A stretch of DNA of 64,000 nt from Mariprofundus sp. NF (GCF_013387455.1 NZ_VWNC01000009.1:1-64000); one strand, 5' to 3'. Positions 43,398-52,795 are shown, numbered from the stretch's first letter. Translations and numbers: made by a program. Notes: a model not told the origin generated them from the sequence alone.

Positions 43398-43826
43398 ATG
43401 TTGAAAAGTGATCACAGTGGAAAAAAATCATCATGGATGTCGATCCTTTCGATACTGGCTGCCTTCTCTCTGATTGGATGTGCGGCGGCGCCATCGTCAC
43501 CTTCAGTGAAAAACACGCCTCCGCCTGTTCAGGAACCTGTTCAGATGAGTGCGCAGCTTATTATCAAATTCACCCATGCCCTGACGACTGATCAGGCCCC
43601 TAAGAAGCTCGCTCAGTTAAGTCGCCAATATATGGTGGATTTTCAGGTTGTTCGTGAGATGTCCGGTGGTGCCTTCGTGATCAAGGTCAATAATATTGCG
43701 GGCGAAAGACACCTGAGTGCGCTGCTGGAATCACTTAAGCAGCGGGGCGATGTCGCATATGTCGAGCGGGACAGCATGATGCAACACCATGTAATGCAGC
43801 CCAATGGCAACGTGCCAGCAAGGTAG
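43398..43826 (+). CDS. Lipoprotein with stand-alone subtilisin-propeptide (I9)-like domain
   Basis: This 142-residue protein has a lipobox (SLIGCAA), a Pro-rich linker and an about 80-residue domain with the pattern of S8 protease prodomains/I9 inhibitors (LIIKFTHALTTDQAPKKLAQLSRQ...GDVAYVERDSMMQ). No protease domain follows. ATG 43398 has GGAGGC in front. It could inhibit or help fold a secreted subtilisin-like protease encoded elsewhere. Confidence 0.68.
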   Translation: MLKSDHSGKKSSWMSILSILAAFSLIGCAAAPSSPSVKNTPPPVQEPVQMSAQLIIKFTHALTTDQAPKKLAQLSRQYMVDFQVVREMSGGAFVIKVNNIAGERHLSALLESLKQRGDVAYVERDSMMQHHVMQPNGNVPAR

Positions 43827-43850
43827 AGAGCAGCAACAGCTCAAACAGAG

Positions 43851-43873
43851 GGAGCCATCTGGCTCCTTTTTTT
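43851..43873 (+). terminator. Rho-independent terminator after the I9-like lipoprotein
   Basis: GGAGCC and GGCTCC arms with an ATCT loop are followed by seven T, just before the convergent ilvA stop. Confidence 0.88.
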
Positions 43874-43876
43874 GAT

Positions 43877-45385
43877 TCAGAGAAACAGGTTGTAGATCGG
43901 GTTGTCGCTCTCGTTGACGTAGGTGTAACCCAGTTCATCAAGGTAGTTCTCAAAGGCATCGTGCTCATGCGGTGGCACCTCAATGCCGACCAGTACCCGG
44001 CCATAGGCTGCGGCATGGTTGCGGTAGTGGAACAGTGAGATGTTCCAGCGTCCGGCCGCACGAGTGAGGAACTCCAGCAGGGCACCGGGGCGTTCCGGAA
44101 ACTCAAAACGGTAGAGCCTCTCATTCTCCACCAGATCGCAGCGTCCACCAACCAGATGGCGGATATGCAGTTTGGCAAGCTCATTATCCTGCAGGTTCAA
44201 AGTTGCCAGACCTGCAGAGAGCATCGCATGCTCCAGAGCTGCAATCTTAGCGCTATCGCTGACACTGATGCCGGCAAAGACATGCGCCTCTTTGCGGCTG
44301 GAGAGGCGATAGTTGAACTCGGTGATGTTGTAGTCACCGATGATCTGGCAGAAGTTAAGGAATGACCCCGGTTTTTCAGGGATGGTGACGGCAAACAGCG
44401 CTTCACGTCCTTCACCCATCTCGGTACGTTCAGCGACATGGCGCATACGATCAAAATTCATGTTTGCACCACTGTTGATCGCAGTCAGCAGCTGACCACG
44501 AGCACCTGTGTTGCGCACATATTTCTTCAATGCAGCTACACCGAGTGCACCGGCCGGTTCAACGATGGAGCGATTCTCCTCGTAAATATCTTTGATCGCA
44601 GCGCATATCTCATCGGTATCAACGAGCATAATCTCATCAACATACTGGCGAACCAGATCAAAGGTCAATTTGCCGACCTTTTTAACCGCTACACCATCGG
44701 CAAAGATACCGACCTGTTTGAGGCTGACGCGTTCACCGGCTTTGATCGAATCATACATGGCTGCCGAATCAACCGGTTCAACGCCGATAATGCGGGTTTT
44801 GGGAGAGTGCGTTTTCAGATAGATCGCCATGCCTGCAGCCAAGCCGCCACCACCGATGGGGATAAATACAGCATCCAGATCACCGGGATACTGACGCATC
44901 ATCTCCTCAGCAATGGTGCCCTGACCGGCAATCACCAGTGGATCATCATAGGGGTGAATAAAGACCATGCCGTTCTCTTCGCAGAGTCTATATGCGTGTT
45001 CACTGGCGTCGGAGTAGCTGTCGCCAAACAGTACCACTTCACCACCCATGCGGCTGACCGCTTTGACTTTGATATCGGGTGTGGTGCGTGGCATAACAAT
45101 GATTGCTTTGATACCAAGCTTATGGCTGGAGAGGGCGACACCCTGGGCATGGTTGCCGGCAGAGGCGCAGATCACACCACGGGCACGCTCGGCCTCGGTT
45201 AAGTGGGCAATTTTGTTGTAAGCACCGCGCAGCTTGAAAGAGAATACCGGCTGCAGATCTTCGCGTTTGAAGAGGACTTCATTGTTCAAACGTGATGAAA
45301 GTTTCGGTGCAAGCTCCAGCGGAGTTTCAATGGCAACGTCATAGACACGTGCTTGTTCGATGGCCTCAAGGTATAAATCGCTCAT
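43877..45385 (-). CDS. ilvA: Threonine dehydratase, biosynthetic
   Basis: This protein of about 502 residues has the PLP lysine in FSFKLRGAYNKI, the glycine loop GGGGLAAG and two C-terminal ACT-like regulatory domains (about 325-405 and 415-500: ALFAVTIPEKPGSFLNF and YRFEFPERPGALLEF). Two ACT-like domains mark the isoleucine-regulated biosynthetic form. It makes 2-oxobutanoate for isoleucine. The start is taken as ATG 45385 (MSDLYLEAIEQA); ATG 45403 is possible. Neither has a strong ribosome site. Confidence 0.93.
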   Translation of the reverse strand: MSDLYLEAIEQARVYDVAIETPLELAPKLSSRLNNEVLFKREDLQPVFSFKLRGAYNKIAHLTEAERARGVICASAGNHAQGVALSSHKLGIKAIIVMPRTTPDIKVKAVSRMGGEVVLFGDSYSDASEHAYRLCEENGMVFIHPYDDPLVIAGQGTIAEEMMRQYPGDLDAVFIPIGGGGLAAGMAIYLKTHSPKTRIIGVEPVDSAAMYDSIKAGERVSLKQVGIFADGVAVKKVGKLTFDLVRQYVDEIMLVDTDEICAAIKDIYEENRSIVEPAGALGVAALKKYVRNTGARGQLLTAINSGANMNFDRMRHVAERTEMGEGREALFAVTIPEKPGSFLNFCQIIGDYNITEFNYRLSSRKEAHVFAGISVSDSAKIAALEHAMLSAGLATLNLQDNELAKLHIRHLVGGRCDLVENERLYRFEFPERPGALLEFLTRAAGRWNISLFHYRNHAAAYGRVLVGIEVPPHEHDAFENYLDELGYTYVNESDNPIYNLFL

Positions 45386-45424
45386 AGGGCGGCTTGCTAC
45401 CATGAACGCAATAAGGATTCGAGT

Positions 45425-46213
45425 TTGAAGATAGTCAAAGTAGATCAGATAGAGCGCGGGATGGCATATGCCGAGGCCTGTTTTGAGACCTTTCGGGTGA
45501 TCGATGGTCACTGTTTTGCATGGCCTGCACATCAGCAGCGTCTGGCAATTGGGCTCTCAGAGTTCGGAATTGAGCTTGCTGATGATGATTATCGGAGCCT
45601 GCATGAGTCAGCCGTTGATTCGGCGGCCGAGGCAGGGGCTGATGCTCTGGTTCGGGTTACTGTCACTGGCGGCGAAGCGGGGTGGGGCTTGATTAATACA
45701 ACAGCATCCCCATCGGCCTATATTCAGTCCATGGCTTTTACCGGTTATAGCGGAGCTGTCAGCCTGCGTTTGAAACGCTGGCCATTTCCACTAAAACAGA
45801 AACGGGCCAAGTTCTGCTCAGATTATGCTGAAACCCTGCGTGCCTTGAAAGGCTCAAAGGATATTGATCTGCTGTTTGAGCGGGATGGTCTGCTGATCGC
45901 TGCTGCTACGGCCAATCTGCTGCTCTATCGAAAAGGGAGATGGTGGACGCCTGTTGCTGGTGATGGCGTGCTGCCGGGGGTGGTGCGAGGGGCTCTGATT
46001 GAAGCTGGTGTGGTTGCGGAAGCGGAGTGCCCGGTTACATGGCTTAACGACTGTGAAGCCGTGGCATTGACCAACAGCGGTCAGTTTGTTCGCAGAGTGG
46101 CAGAAATCACAGATATTCAGCGCTATGATGGCGATCATCACGCATTCAGTGAGCTTACGAAGGTGTTGGCCGGAGAAACCGGCACGCCAAAGGATGATGG
46201 AATCACTTCATGA
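45425..46213 (+). CDS. pabC: Aminodeoxychorismate lyase-like PLP enzyme (PabC)
   Basis: This 262-residue fold-type IV PLP enzyme has the N-terminal RGMAYAEACFETFRV, a Lys region near RAKFCSDYAETLRAL and the C-terminal VTWLNDCEAVALTNSGQFVRRV. Length fits PabC better than branched-chain aminotransferases, and its neighbour mltG is the usual partner of pabC in many proteobacteria. The start is TTG 45425, 39 bases from the divergent ilvA. It overlaps mltG by ATGA. Confidence 0.85.
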   Translation: MKIVKVDQIERGMAYAEACFETFRVIDGHCFAWPAHQQRLAIGLSEFGIELADDDYRSLHESAVDSAAEAGADALVRVTVTGGEAGWGLINTTASPSAYIQSMAFTGYSGAVSLRLKRWPFPLKQKRAKFCSDYAETLRALKGSKDIDLLFERDGLLIAAATANLLLYRKGRWWTPVAGDGVLPGVVRGALIEAGVVAEAECPVTWLNDCEAVALTNSGQFVRRVAEITDIQRYDGDHHAFSELTKVLAGETGTPKDDGITS

Positions 46214-47202
46214 AAAAATTGATTGGATTATCAATGATCGGTCTGCTGTTACTGGCTGGACTGGCAGGTTGGCTCTTCTGGCAGGCATCGGTCGCAGTGC
46301 AACCGGCTACAGCGGTGGAACTGGATATTCCTAAGGGGGCTTCAACGATAAAAATCGGGCGCCTGTTGCAGGAGCAGGGTGTTATCAGTTCCAAGCTGGT
46401 TTTCAGAATTGCAGCACGTCTGCAAGGGGTGTCGGCAGGGTTGAAGAGTGGTCTCTACCGCTTTGATGAGGCGGCCAGCATCAATACGATCATTGAACGC
46501 CTTGAACGTGGTGATGTGATGCGGTTTCAGGTGACTGTGCCTGAAGGGTTGCGTAATGATGAGATCATTGCGCTATTGGCGAGTAAAACCGGTGTCAAAG
46601 CGGAGCTGTGGCAGACTGAACTGAACAGGCTGCTGCCAGAGAGCCCTGATGGCCGTCTTCTGCCGGAGACCTATCAATACACCAAGCCGCTTAATCCGGC
46701 CGAGTTGCTCAGTTCGATGATCAAAGCGCAGCAGGCAGTGCTGAATGCATTGAGCCCTGATCCGGCGGTTCAGGAGCGGTTGCGTATTGCCGCTTCGATT
46801 ATTGAAAAGGAGACGATGCTGGATCACGAACGTCCACTGGTTTCAGCGGTGATTCGAAATCGTCTGGCCAAACGCATGCCACTACAGATGGATCCAACCG
46901 TTATTTATGGCATCTGGAAAACAACAGGTGCCTTTTCAGGCGATATCCGCAAGCGGGATCTCTCAGCTGATACGCCGTGGAACACATACACACGCCGGGG
47001 ACTGCCGCCGACACCTATCGGTAATCCCGGTGCCGCTTCACTGAAGGCTGCTGCTGCACCGGCGGATGTCGATTATCTCTTCTTTGTTGCTGATGGTACA
47101 GGTGGACACAAGTTTGCCGCCACCCATGAAGGGCATCTGGCCAATGTGGAGCAGTGGATCAGGATTGAACGGCAGAAGAATAGATCGGGCAGTAAAAAGT
47201 GA
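46210..47202 (+). CDS. mltG: Endolytic peptidoglycan transglycosylase MltG
   Basis: This 330-residue protein has an N-terminal membrane helix (LIGLSMIGLLLLAGLAGWLF), a LysM-like region and the YceG/MltG catalytic domain with the key Glu in ASIIEKETM and MDPTVIYGIW...RRGLPPTPIGNPG. It cleaves nascent glycan strands and sets their length. It is coupled to pabC upstream and the DUF4911-like gene downstream by four-base overlaps. Confidence 0.94.
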   Translation: MKKLIGLSMIGLLLLAGLAGWLFWQASVAVQPATAVELDIPKGASTIKIGRLLQEQGVISSKLVFRIAARLQGVSAGLKSGLYRFDEAASINTIIERLERGDVMRFQVTVPEGLRNDEIIALLASKTGVKAELWQTELNRLLPESPDGRLLPETYQYTKPLNPAELLSSMIKAQQAVLNALSPDPAVQERLRIAASIIEKETMLDHERPLVSAVIRNRLAKRMPLQMDPTVIYGIWKTTGAFSGDIRKRDLSADTPWNTYTRRGLPPTPIGNPGAASLKAAAAPADVDYLFFVADGTGGHKFAATHEGHLANVEQWIRIERQKNRSGSKK

Positions 47203-47465
47203 CGGATGAGCCGACCCTGATTATTGAGATTGAACTGCCGGTTAAACTCTCGTTTCGCTTTCAGATGCTGCTTGAGGGCGAAGATGGATTAGCCGTGGTG
47301 CGCTGCTACGACCCGGAACATAAAAAACAGCAACTCTGGACTACACCTTCGCAGCGCAGCGAGCTGCTCGACTGGTTGACCTCACTGCCCGCTGCTTTTG
47401 GAGTGAAGGTGCTGGATGAGTGGATTTGGGGTAGTAGGGAAGGCGATAACAAGGCCCACGTTTAA
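47199..47465 (+). CDS. Small DUF4911-like protein
   Basis: This 88-residue protein of mixed alpha/beta character (IIEIELPVKLSFRFQMLLEGEDGLAVVRCYD) resembles DUF4911-domain proteins. The start is GTG 47199, overlapping the mltG stop (GTGA). Its function is unknown; coupling to mltG suggests a cell-envelope or metabolic link only by position. Confidence 0.7.
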   Translation: MTDEPTLIIEIELPVKLSFRFQMLLEGEDGLAVVRCYDPEHKKQQLWTTPSQRSELLDWLTSLPAAFGVKVLDEWIWGSREGDNKAHV

Positions 47466-47493
47466 GCCGCGCAACACCTTTTCATTCATTCTG

Positions 47494-47907
47494 TTATTCG
47501 ATTACCTTTTTTCTCAGAGACTTCAGCTTTCCACGTTCATTTTTGTTGTTTAATCGGCGTTTGACCGAATTATGAGATTTTCGCGTAGGTCTTCTCTTTT
47601 TCTGTACAACCATCGCGGCTTTGATCAGCTCCTGCAGGCGGGATAAAGCATCGGCTCTGTTCTGCTCCTGACTGCGAAACTGCTGGGCTTTGATGATGAT
47701 CACACCGTCAGTTGTGATGCGCTTATCTCTAAGCAGTAGCAGCCTCTCTTTATAGCGCTCGGGAAGTGATGAAGCGTTGATATCAAAGCGCAGATGAATG
47801 GCGCTGGATACCTTGTTGACGTTCTGTCCACCAGCCCCCTGAGCACGGATAGCGGTGATTTCTATCTCGCTATCTGCAATGAAAAGCGCGTCCGAAATCT
47901 GTAGCAT
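47494..47907 (-). CDS. arfB: Ribosome rescue peptidyl-tRNA hydrolase ArfB (YaeJ)
   Basis: This 137-residue protein has the release-factor GGQ motif in RAQGAGGQNVNKVSSAIHL and a basic C-terminal tail (RRPTRKSHNSVKRRLNNK...) that enters the mRNA channel of stalled ribosomes. Length equals the E. coli protein (140). It frees ribosomes on non-stop messages. It is two bases from the exonuclease gene upstream. Confidence 0.94.
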   Translation of the reverse strand: MLQISDALFIADSEIEITAIRAQGAGGQNVNKVSSAIHLRFDINASSLPERYKERLLLLRDKRITTDGVIIIKAQQFRSQEQNRADALSRLQELIKAAMVVQKKRRPTRKSHNSVKRRLNNKNERGKLKSLRKKVIE

Positions 47908-47909
47908 GA

Positions 47910-48824
47910 TCAGATGTTAAATTCCCTGACGGAATAGCGATCTTTGGCCGTAATGTCGTTAAATGTGAATGTTGGGGTTTTGCCTCTATACACGACATCG
48001 GCAAGCCACTGCTCTTCAGTCTCAATATCTGACTGACTCACAGATTTGCTCCATACACCCTTTTTCTGCTTGCCGTGGTCACTGTAGGCAACATGGGCCA
48101 GCCAGCGGTAGCCGCGTGCCTTAAGATCATCTTTGCGGTCAAACGGAGCACCTACAGCAAAAAAGCGGCGGCTCTTTTCGCGTGCGCCTGCCAGCAGTGC
48201 GCTCATAGCCAACTCGCCTGATGCAGGAAGTTTTTTGCTGAGCAGATGCAGTGTGGCCTGAGCATCATTGACTGCCCGATGACCATCAAAGAAGTAACCC
48301 AGTTTGTAGGCGATATAATCAAGTTTAAGGCTGGCGATATCCTCATCCATCCAGTCGATATCATTGAAGGTACAGGCCCAGTTGGCTTCAGCAGTGAGTG
48401 GCAGACGACGCTCCAGCATCTGACGGTCAAAGGCTGAATTGTGGGCGATAATCAGATCAGCTTTTTCCAGCCAGAGGTTGATCTGGTCATCATCGAGCTC
48501 TTCACCTTTAATCATCTCATCGGTAATGCCGGTGATCTGAATGATGATATCCTGCAAAGGTTCCAACGGGTCTTCAAAGCCGCCATAGCTGTGCAGGATG
48601 CGATAGATCAGGCCTGTGTGTGCATCATATTCAAAAGCGATAAAACCCACTTCGATGATGGCATCATTGGCGGTATCCAGCCCGGTTGCTTCGGTATCAA
48701 TAACAATGCCAATGCGCGGTGTGGTTGGTTGCCCCTGATTGTAAACTTCGGGTGCATTGAGCCGTTCAATGACCCTGTATTGGCCAGAAGCTTCCAGATG
48801 TTTAATTGCTTCAATATCATTCAT
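47910..48824 (-). CDS. DEDD-type 3'-5' exonuclease domain protein
   Basis: This 304-residue protein has an RNase T/DnaQ-like domain with Exo I VIDTEATGLD, Exo II LIIAHNSAFDRQ and Exo III HRAVNDAQATL (the DEDDh pattern). A C-terminal region of about 100 residues (from GAREKSRRFF) includes a BRCT-independent small domain seen in some exonucleases (YRWLAHVAYSDHGKQKKGVWSKS). Its exact substrate is unknown. Confidence 0.88.
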   Translation of the reverse strand: MNDIEAIKHLEASGQYRVIERLNAPEVYNQGQPTTPRIGIVIDTEATGLDTANDAIIEVGFIAFEYDAHTGLIYRILHSYGGFEDPLEPLQDIIIQITGITDEMIKGEELDDDQINLWLEKADLIIAHNSAFDRQMLERRLPLTAEANWACTFNDIDWMDEDIASLKLDYIAYKLGYFFDGHRAVNDAQATLHLLSKKLPASGELAMSALLAGAREKSRRFFAVGAPFDRKDDLKARGYRWLAHVAYSDHGKQKKGVWSKSVSQSDIETEEQWLADVVYRGKTPTFTFNDITAKDRYSVREFNI

Positions 48825-48888
48825 TTTGCCACCCCGAGTCCCCTGTTAATAGGGGCAACACTGCACGTCGTGACGAGAAAATAAAATC

Positions 48889-48920
48889 GAACCGCGAATG
48901 GACGCCAATTAACACGGATC
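48889..48920. repeat. Single copy of the 'ACCGCGAATGGACGCCAATTAACACGG' type intergenic repeat
   Basis: The segment GAACCGCGAATGGACGCCAA and the following TTAACACGGATC have the wording of widespread short intergenic repeats. It is related in style to the two inverted pairs at 10.4 and 58.1 kb. Only one arm is present. Confidence 0.4.
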
Positions 48921-49004
48921 AGAACCTTCTTTAGGCAATGGCTGTTCACTGTTCAGTTAATGATGGCATAGTGACGACATGATTGAAACGTAACGGGGGA
49001 AACG

Positions 49005-49784
49005 ATGAAGCTACCCATTTATCAAATAGACGCATTCGCCTCAAAACCATTTGAGGGAAATCCTGCCGCGGTTTGTCCGCTCGATGCGTGGCTTCCCGAT
49101 GCTTTGATGCAGCTGATCGCCGAGGAGAACAATCTCTCGGAGACCGCCTTTTTTGTGGCAACAGAGGAGGGGTTTCATATTCGCTGGTTTACCCCGACAA
49201 CTGAGGTTGATCTTTGTGGGCATGCTACGCTGGCAGCAGCCTATGTACTGTTTGAGTGCCTCGGTTTTGATCAGGATACCATTGTATTTGATTCGCGATC
49301 CGGTTTGTTGCCGGTAACCCGAGAGGGGGATCTGCTGCTGCTCGATTTTCCCGCCCAGCCCGCGGAAGCTTGTGAGACACCCATCCAGATTCAACACGCC
49401 TTTGGTATCGAACCTGTAGAGTGCCTCAGAGCTGAGGATTATCTGGTGGTCTTTGAGCTGGAAGAGGATCTGCTTCTGGCTGATCCGAATCTTGAGCTGC
49501 TCAGAGAGCTTGATGGGCGAGGGGTGATTCTCACTGCGCCATCAGACACTTATGATTTTGTTTCACGCTTTTTTGCCCCCAAGCTCGGCATTGATGAAGA
49601 CCCGGTCACCGGCTCCTCTTTTACGCAGCTGGCTCCCTACTGGGCTGTCCGTTTGGGGTGCTCAAAACTTTATGCCAAACAGCTCTCCAGTCGCGGTGGT
49701 GAGGTGAGGTGTGAACTTGATGGTGATCGCGTGTTCATCGCCGGTGGTGCGGTAAAATATCTGCAAGGCGAGATCGAAGTTTAA
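49005..49784 (+). CDS. PhzF-family isomerase/epimerase
   Basis: This 259-residue protein has the PhzF pattern: IDAFASKPFEGNPAAVC, catalytic Glu in NLSETAFFV, RWFTPTTEVDLCGHATLAAA and DPVTGSSFTQLAPYWA. Members isomerise or epimerise small acids; the substrate here is unknown. It stops just before the DsbA-like gene. Confidence 0.92.
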   Translation: MKLPIYQIDAFASKPFEGNPAAVCPLDAWLPDALMQLIAEENNLSETAFFVATEEGFHIRWFTPTTEVDLCGHATLAAAYVLFECLGFDQDTIVFDSRSGLLPVTREGDLLLLDFPAQPAEACETPIQIQHAFGIEPVECLRAEDYLVVFELEEDLLLADPNLELLRELDGRGVILTAPSDTYDFVSRFFAPKLGIDEDPVTGSSFTQLAPYWAVRLGCSKLYAKQLSSRGGEVRCELDGDRVFIAGGAVKYLQGEIEV

Positions 49785-50408
49785 GTGGTAAGACTCTACT
49801 ATGTGCATGATCCGATGTGCAGCTGGTGCTGGGCATTTCGTCCTCTCTGGCACTCCTTGAAGGAGCAGTTGCCAGAGCAAGTAAATGTAACCTATCTCTT
49901 GGGTGGTTTGGCGCCGGATTCTAAGCTGCCTATGCAGCCTGAACTTCAGCAGCAGATTGAGAAACACTGGCGCACGATTCAGAAGCGTGTTCCCGGCACG
50001 AAGTTTAATTTTGAATTCTGGCAACGCTGCACACCCAGGCGTTCAACCTATCCGGCCTGTCGGGCTGTGATCGCTGTCAGAGCTCAGGATGCCTTAATAG
50101 AGGATGCCATGCTTCTGGCCATTCAGCAGGCCTACTATCTGCAGGCTCGGAATCCCTCGGATGATGATGTTCTTATAACTTGTGCCGGGTCGATTGGTCT
50201 GGATGAGAAGCAGTTCGCCTCTGATTTGAACAGCCCTGAAACTGAGCAGCAGTTGCTGCATGAGATTGCTTTGAGTCGAAGCATTGGAGCGCATGGGTTT
50301 CCCTCTCTGATATTAGAGAAAGAGGGGTGTTATCATCCTATAGCTGTGGATTATAGGGATGCAGCCAGGATGCTGAATGAAATTCATCATCTGCTTTCTG
50401 AGTGTTAA
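49785..50408 (+). CDS. DsbA-family (FrnE-like) thiol oxidoreductase
   Basis: This 207-residue thioredoxin-fold protein has the active site CSWC in DPMCSWCWAFRP and the DsbA helical insertion. It lacks a signal peptide, so it is likely cytoplasmic like FrnE-type proteins, and cis-Pro is in IGAHGFPSL. The start is GTG 49785, directly after the phzF stop. Confidence 0.88.
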   Translation: MVRLYYVHDPMCSWCWAFRPLWHSLKEQLPEQVNVTYLLGGLAPDSKLPMQPELQQQIEKHWRTIQKRVPGTKFNFEFWQRCTPRRSTYPACRAVIAVRAQDALIEDAMLLAIQQAYYLQARNPSDDDVLITCAGSIGLDEKQFASDLNSPETEQQLLHEIALSRSIGAHGFPSLILEKEGCYHPIAVDYRDAARMLNEIHHLLSEC

Positions 50409-50489
50409 CAGACCCCAATTTATAAAGGGGTATGCAGGGTCTCACCACTGTTATTGTTAGCGTCGTTATTCAATGATAGGGGTGTTCTG

Positions 50490-50888
50490 ATGATCAAAGC
50501 TGTGTTGTTAAAGATTTTCCGTGAAGGTGTGGGTGGCTTGATGGCTTTTATCAGTTTTTTAACCCGACCCCGAAAAATAAAACGGACTCCTGAGCTACAG
50601 GCCGAGGTGGCTGAAAAAGCAGCAACCATGTCGCTCTATCAATATTTTGCCTGCCCGTTCTGCATCAAAACACGCCGTGCTGTTCATCGCTTGAATATCC
50701 CTGTTGAGTATCGTGATGCGCAGCCTCGCGACGGCGAACATCGCAAGGTTTTAGCGCAGCAGGGTGGTCAGATGAAGGTGCCATGTCTGCGCATCGAAAA
50801 GGGTGATGAAGTGATCTGGATGTATGAGTCCAATGATATTATCGCCTACCTGAACCGGCAGTTTGATCCCGCTATGGCTACTGCTTAA
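50490..50888 (+). CDS. Glutaredoxin-like protein with N-terminal hydrophobic segment
   Basis: This 132-residue protein has a hydrophobic N-terminus (about 1-25; MIKAVLLKIFREGVGGLMAF) and a glutaredoxin domain with CPFC (YFACPFCIKTRRAV), TVP-like KVPCLRI and YESNDIIAYL. The N-terminus may anchor it to the membrane. ATG 50490 follows a GGGG-containing ribosome site. Confidence 0.85.
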   Translation: MIKAVLLKIFREGVGGLMAFISFLTRPRKIKRTPELQAEVAEKAATMSLYQYFACPFCIKTRRAVHRLNIPVEYRDAQPRDGEHRKVLAQQGGQMKVPCLRIEKGDEVIWMYESNDIIAYLNRQFDPAMATA

Positions 50889-50999
50889 CCACCCTCATTA
50901 TCTGAAGTTCTGAGTTGTAAATATCTATATCCTTTCCTGATTTAGCTTGCAAAAGTGAAAGCAGTGCTTCACAGTCTGTTTGCTTATCCTGGAGGGGTT

Positions 51000-51899
51000 A
51001 TGAATGCAAAAGGTGTGTCACTGAATGATGAATTCGGTATCAAGGGGCAGCTAGCCTTCCGCGATGCCGGTGATGGTTTTATCGTGATCGATATCGATAA
51101 CAGCCACTGCACGGCAAGTATCGCGGTGCAGGGCGCACATCTTATGACATGGACGCCGAAAGGAGAGCAGCCGGTGATCTGGATGTCCCCGGTTGCCAAA
51201 CTCGCTCACGGAAAATCGATTCGCGGCGGCGTGCCGATCTGCTGGCCGTGGTTCGGTGCACATGCCACAGAGAGCAGCTTTGGCGGCCACGGTTTTGCCC
51301 GCACCGTAGATTGGGATGTGATCGGAACAGAAGCCCTTGATGATGGTTCCACCCGGATCAGTTTCGCCATTGCCAATATCAACAGGGAGCAGTGGCCGCA
51401 TCAGGCACCTGCTGAAATACATATGACCATTGGCTTTGTGCTGGAAATGGCACTGGTCACAGTGAATCAGGGTGATGAAACGATCACTGTTGGCGATGCA
51501 CTGCACACCTATTTTTGCGTTGGTGATGTGAGTAAGACCACCATCCGCGGACTGGCCGATTGCGACTATATCGACAAAGTGGGTGAGACCGCTCGCAGAA
51601 AACAGGCGGGTGATATCACTATTGGTTCAGAGGTGGATCGTATCTATCTGGACCGGGGGCAGGATGTGGTGATTGAGGATCCGGTTCTGGAGCGTGAAAT
51701 CCGTATTGAGAAACTTGGCAGTCACTCAACCATCGTCTGGAATCCGTGGATCGATAAAACCTTGAAGATGGGTGATTTCGGCTCTGATGACGGTTATCTG
51801 GGCATGGTCTGTGTCGAAAGTGCCAATGCTGATGAGGATGTCGTTCAGCTTTCGCCCGGCGAGTCGCATAGCCTGTGGGTACGCTACAGTGTCGAATAA
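51000..51899 (+). CDS. Glucose-6-phosphate 1-epimerase-like mutarotase (YeaD family)
   Basis: This 299-residue beta-sandwich epimerase has the YeaD pattern: GAHLMTWTPKGEQPVIWMSP, IRGGVPICWPWFGAH, GFARTVDWDV and GDALHTYF with conserved His, Asp and Glu. It interconverts anomers of hexose 6-phosphates. ATG 51000 is preceded by GGAGG; the longer frame from 50955 lacks a ribosome site. The next gene overlaps its end. Confidence 0.9.
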   Translation: MNAKGVSLNDEFGIKGQLAFRDAGDGFIVIDIDNSHCTASIAVQGAHLMTWTPKGEQPVIWMSPVAKLAHGKSIRGGVPICWPWFGAHATESSFGGHGFARTVDWDVIGTEALDDGSTRISFAIANINREQWPHQAPAEIHMTIGFVLEMALVTVNQGDETITVGDALHTYFCVGDVSKTTIRGLADCDYIDKVGETARRKQAGDITIGSEVDRIYLDRGQDVVIEDPVLEREIRIEKLGSHSTIVWNPWIDKTLKMGDFGSDDGYLGMVCVESANADEDVVQLSPGESHSLWVRYSVE

Positions 51900-52689
51900 G
51901 ATCGTCAGGCTCCTGCTTCCAGCCCTGCTTCTGTTGTTGGTGAGTCTGACTGCACACGCCGATGTACAGACGAAAGAGATCACTTATCAGGTCGGTGACA
52001 CTGAATTTACCGGTTATCTGGCTTATGATGATGCTAAAACCGATAAACGACCCGGTATCCTCGTGGTACATGAGTGGTGGGGCCATAACGCTTATGCACG
52101 CAAACGGGCTGAGATGCTGGCGGCGTTAGGCTATACGGCCTTTGCACTGGATATGTACGGCACTGGCAAGATTGCCGATCATCCCGATGATGCAAAAGTG
52201 TTTATGCGTGCAGTGATGGGTGATCTACCCGAGATGAAGAAGCGCTTTGAAGCGGGATTGAATATCCTGAAGAGCCATCCGAGTGTGAACTCCGAAATGA
52301 CGGCAGCTATCGGTTACTGCATGGGTGGTGGTATCGCGCTGAATATGGCCAGAGCAGGTGCCGATCTGGATGGCGTTGTCGTTTTTCATGGCTCTCTTGC
52401 AGCCAAAGAGCCGGTAGCGTCAGGGCAGGTCAAAGCCGAAATCATGGTCTTCACAGGTGCAGAAGACCCCTTTATTCCTCGTGCGCAGGTGCTGGAGTTC
52501 GAGAGCGAGATGAAAGCTGCAGGTGTGACCTACACAGTGACAACTTATCCCGATGCCAAGCACAGTTTTACCAATCCTCAAGCCGATAGTTTTGGCGAGC
52601 GTTTTGACATGCCGATGGGTTACGACAGAGCCGCCGATGAAGACTCCTGGCAGCAGATGTTACAGCTCTTCGAGAGGATTTTCAGATAA
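51889..52689 (+). CDS. Exported dienelactone hydrolase family protein
   Basis: This 266-residue alpha/beta hydrolase has a signal peptide (LLLPALLLLLVSLTAHAD) and the dienelactone hydrolase triad: Cys in GYCMGGGIAL, Asp in GAEDPFIP and His in AKHSFT. The start is GTG 51889 inside the end of the mutarotase gene. A longer ORF to 51772 would replace the signal peptide with non-homologous sequence. Substrate unknown. Confidence 0.87.
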   Translation: MSNKIVRLLLPALLLLLVSLTAHADVQTKEITYQVGDTEFTGYLAYDDAKTDKRPGILVVHEWWGHNAYARKRAEMLAALGYTAFALDMYGTGKIADHPDDAKVFMRAVMGDLPEMKKRFEAGLNILKSHPSVNSEMTAAIGYCMGGGIALNMARAGADLDGVVVFHGSLAAKEPVASGQVKAEIMVFTGAEDPFIPRAQVLEFESEMKAAGVTYTVTTYPDAKHSFTNPQADSFGERFDMPMGYDRAADEDSWQQMLQLFERIFR

Positions 52690-52738
52690 ACATTAAGCCT
52701 TCTGGTATGCAGCAGCGGTAGAGATTATCCCTGTAAAC

Positions 52739-52768
52739 AAAAAAATGTCTCCCATAACGATGGGAGAC
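52739..52768 (-). terminator. Rho-independent terminator of the glycine-zipper gene
   Basis: Nine-base arms GTCTCCCAT (52747-52755) and ATGGGAGAC (52760-52768) around a four-base loop are followed on the minus strand by seven T. Confidence 0.9.
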
Positions 52769-52795
52769 ACCTTATGAGTGCTTAGCTGGTTACTT

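Noticed and set aside
44438-45202. A 254-codon ORF on the plus strand
   Set aside because: It is antisense to ilvA, whose protein motifs are complete; no independent evidence for the opposite frame.
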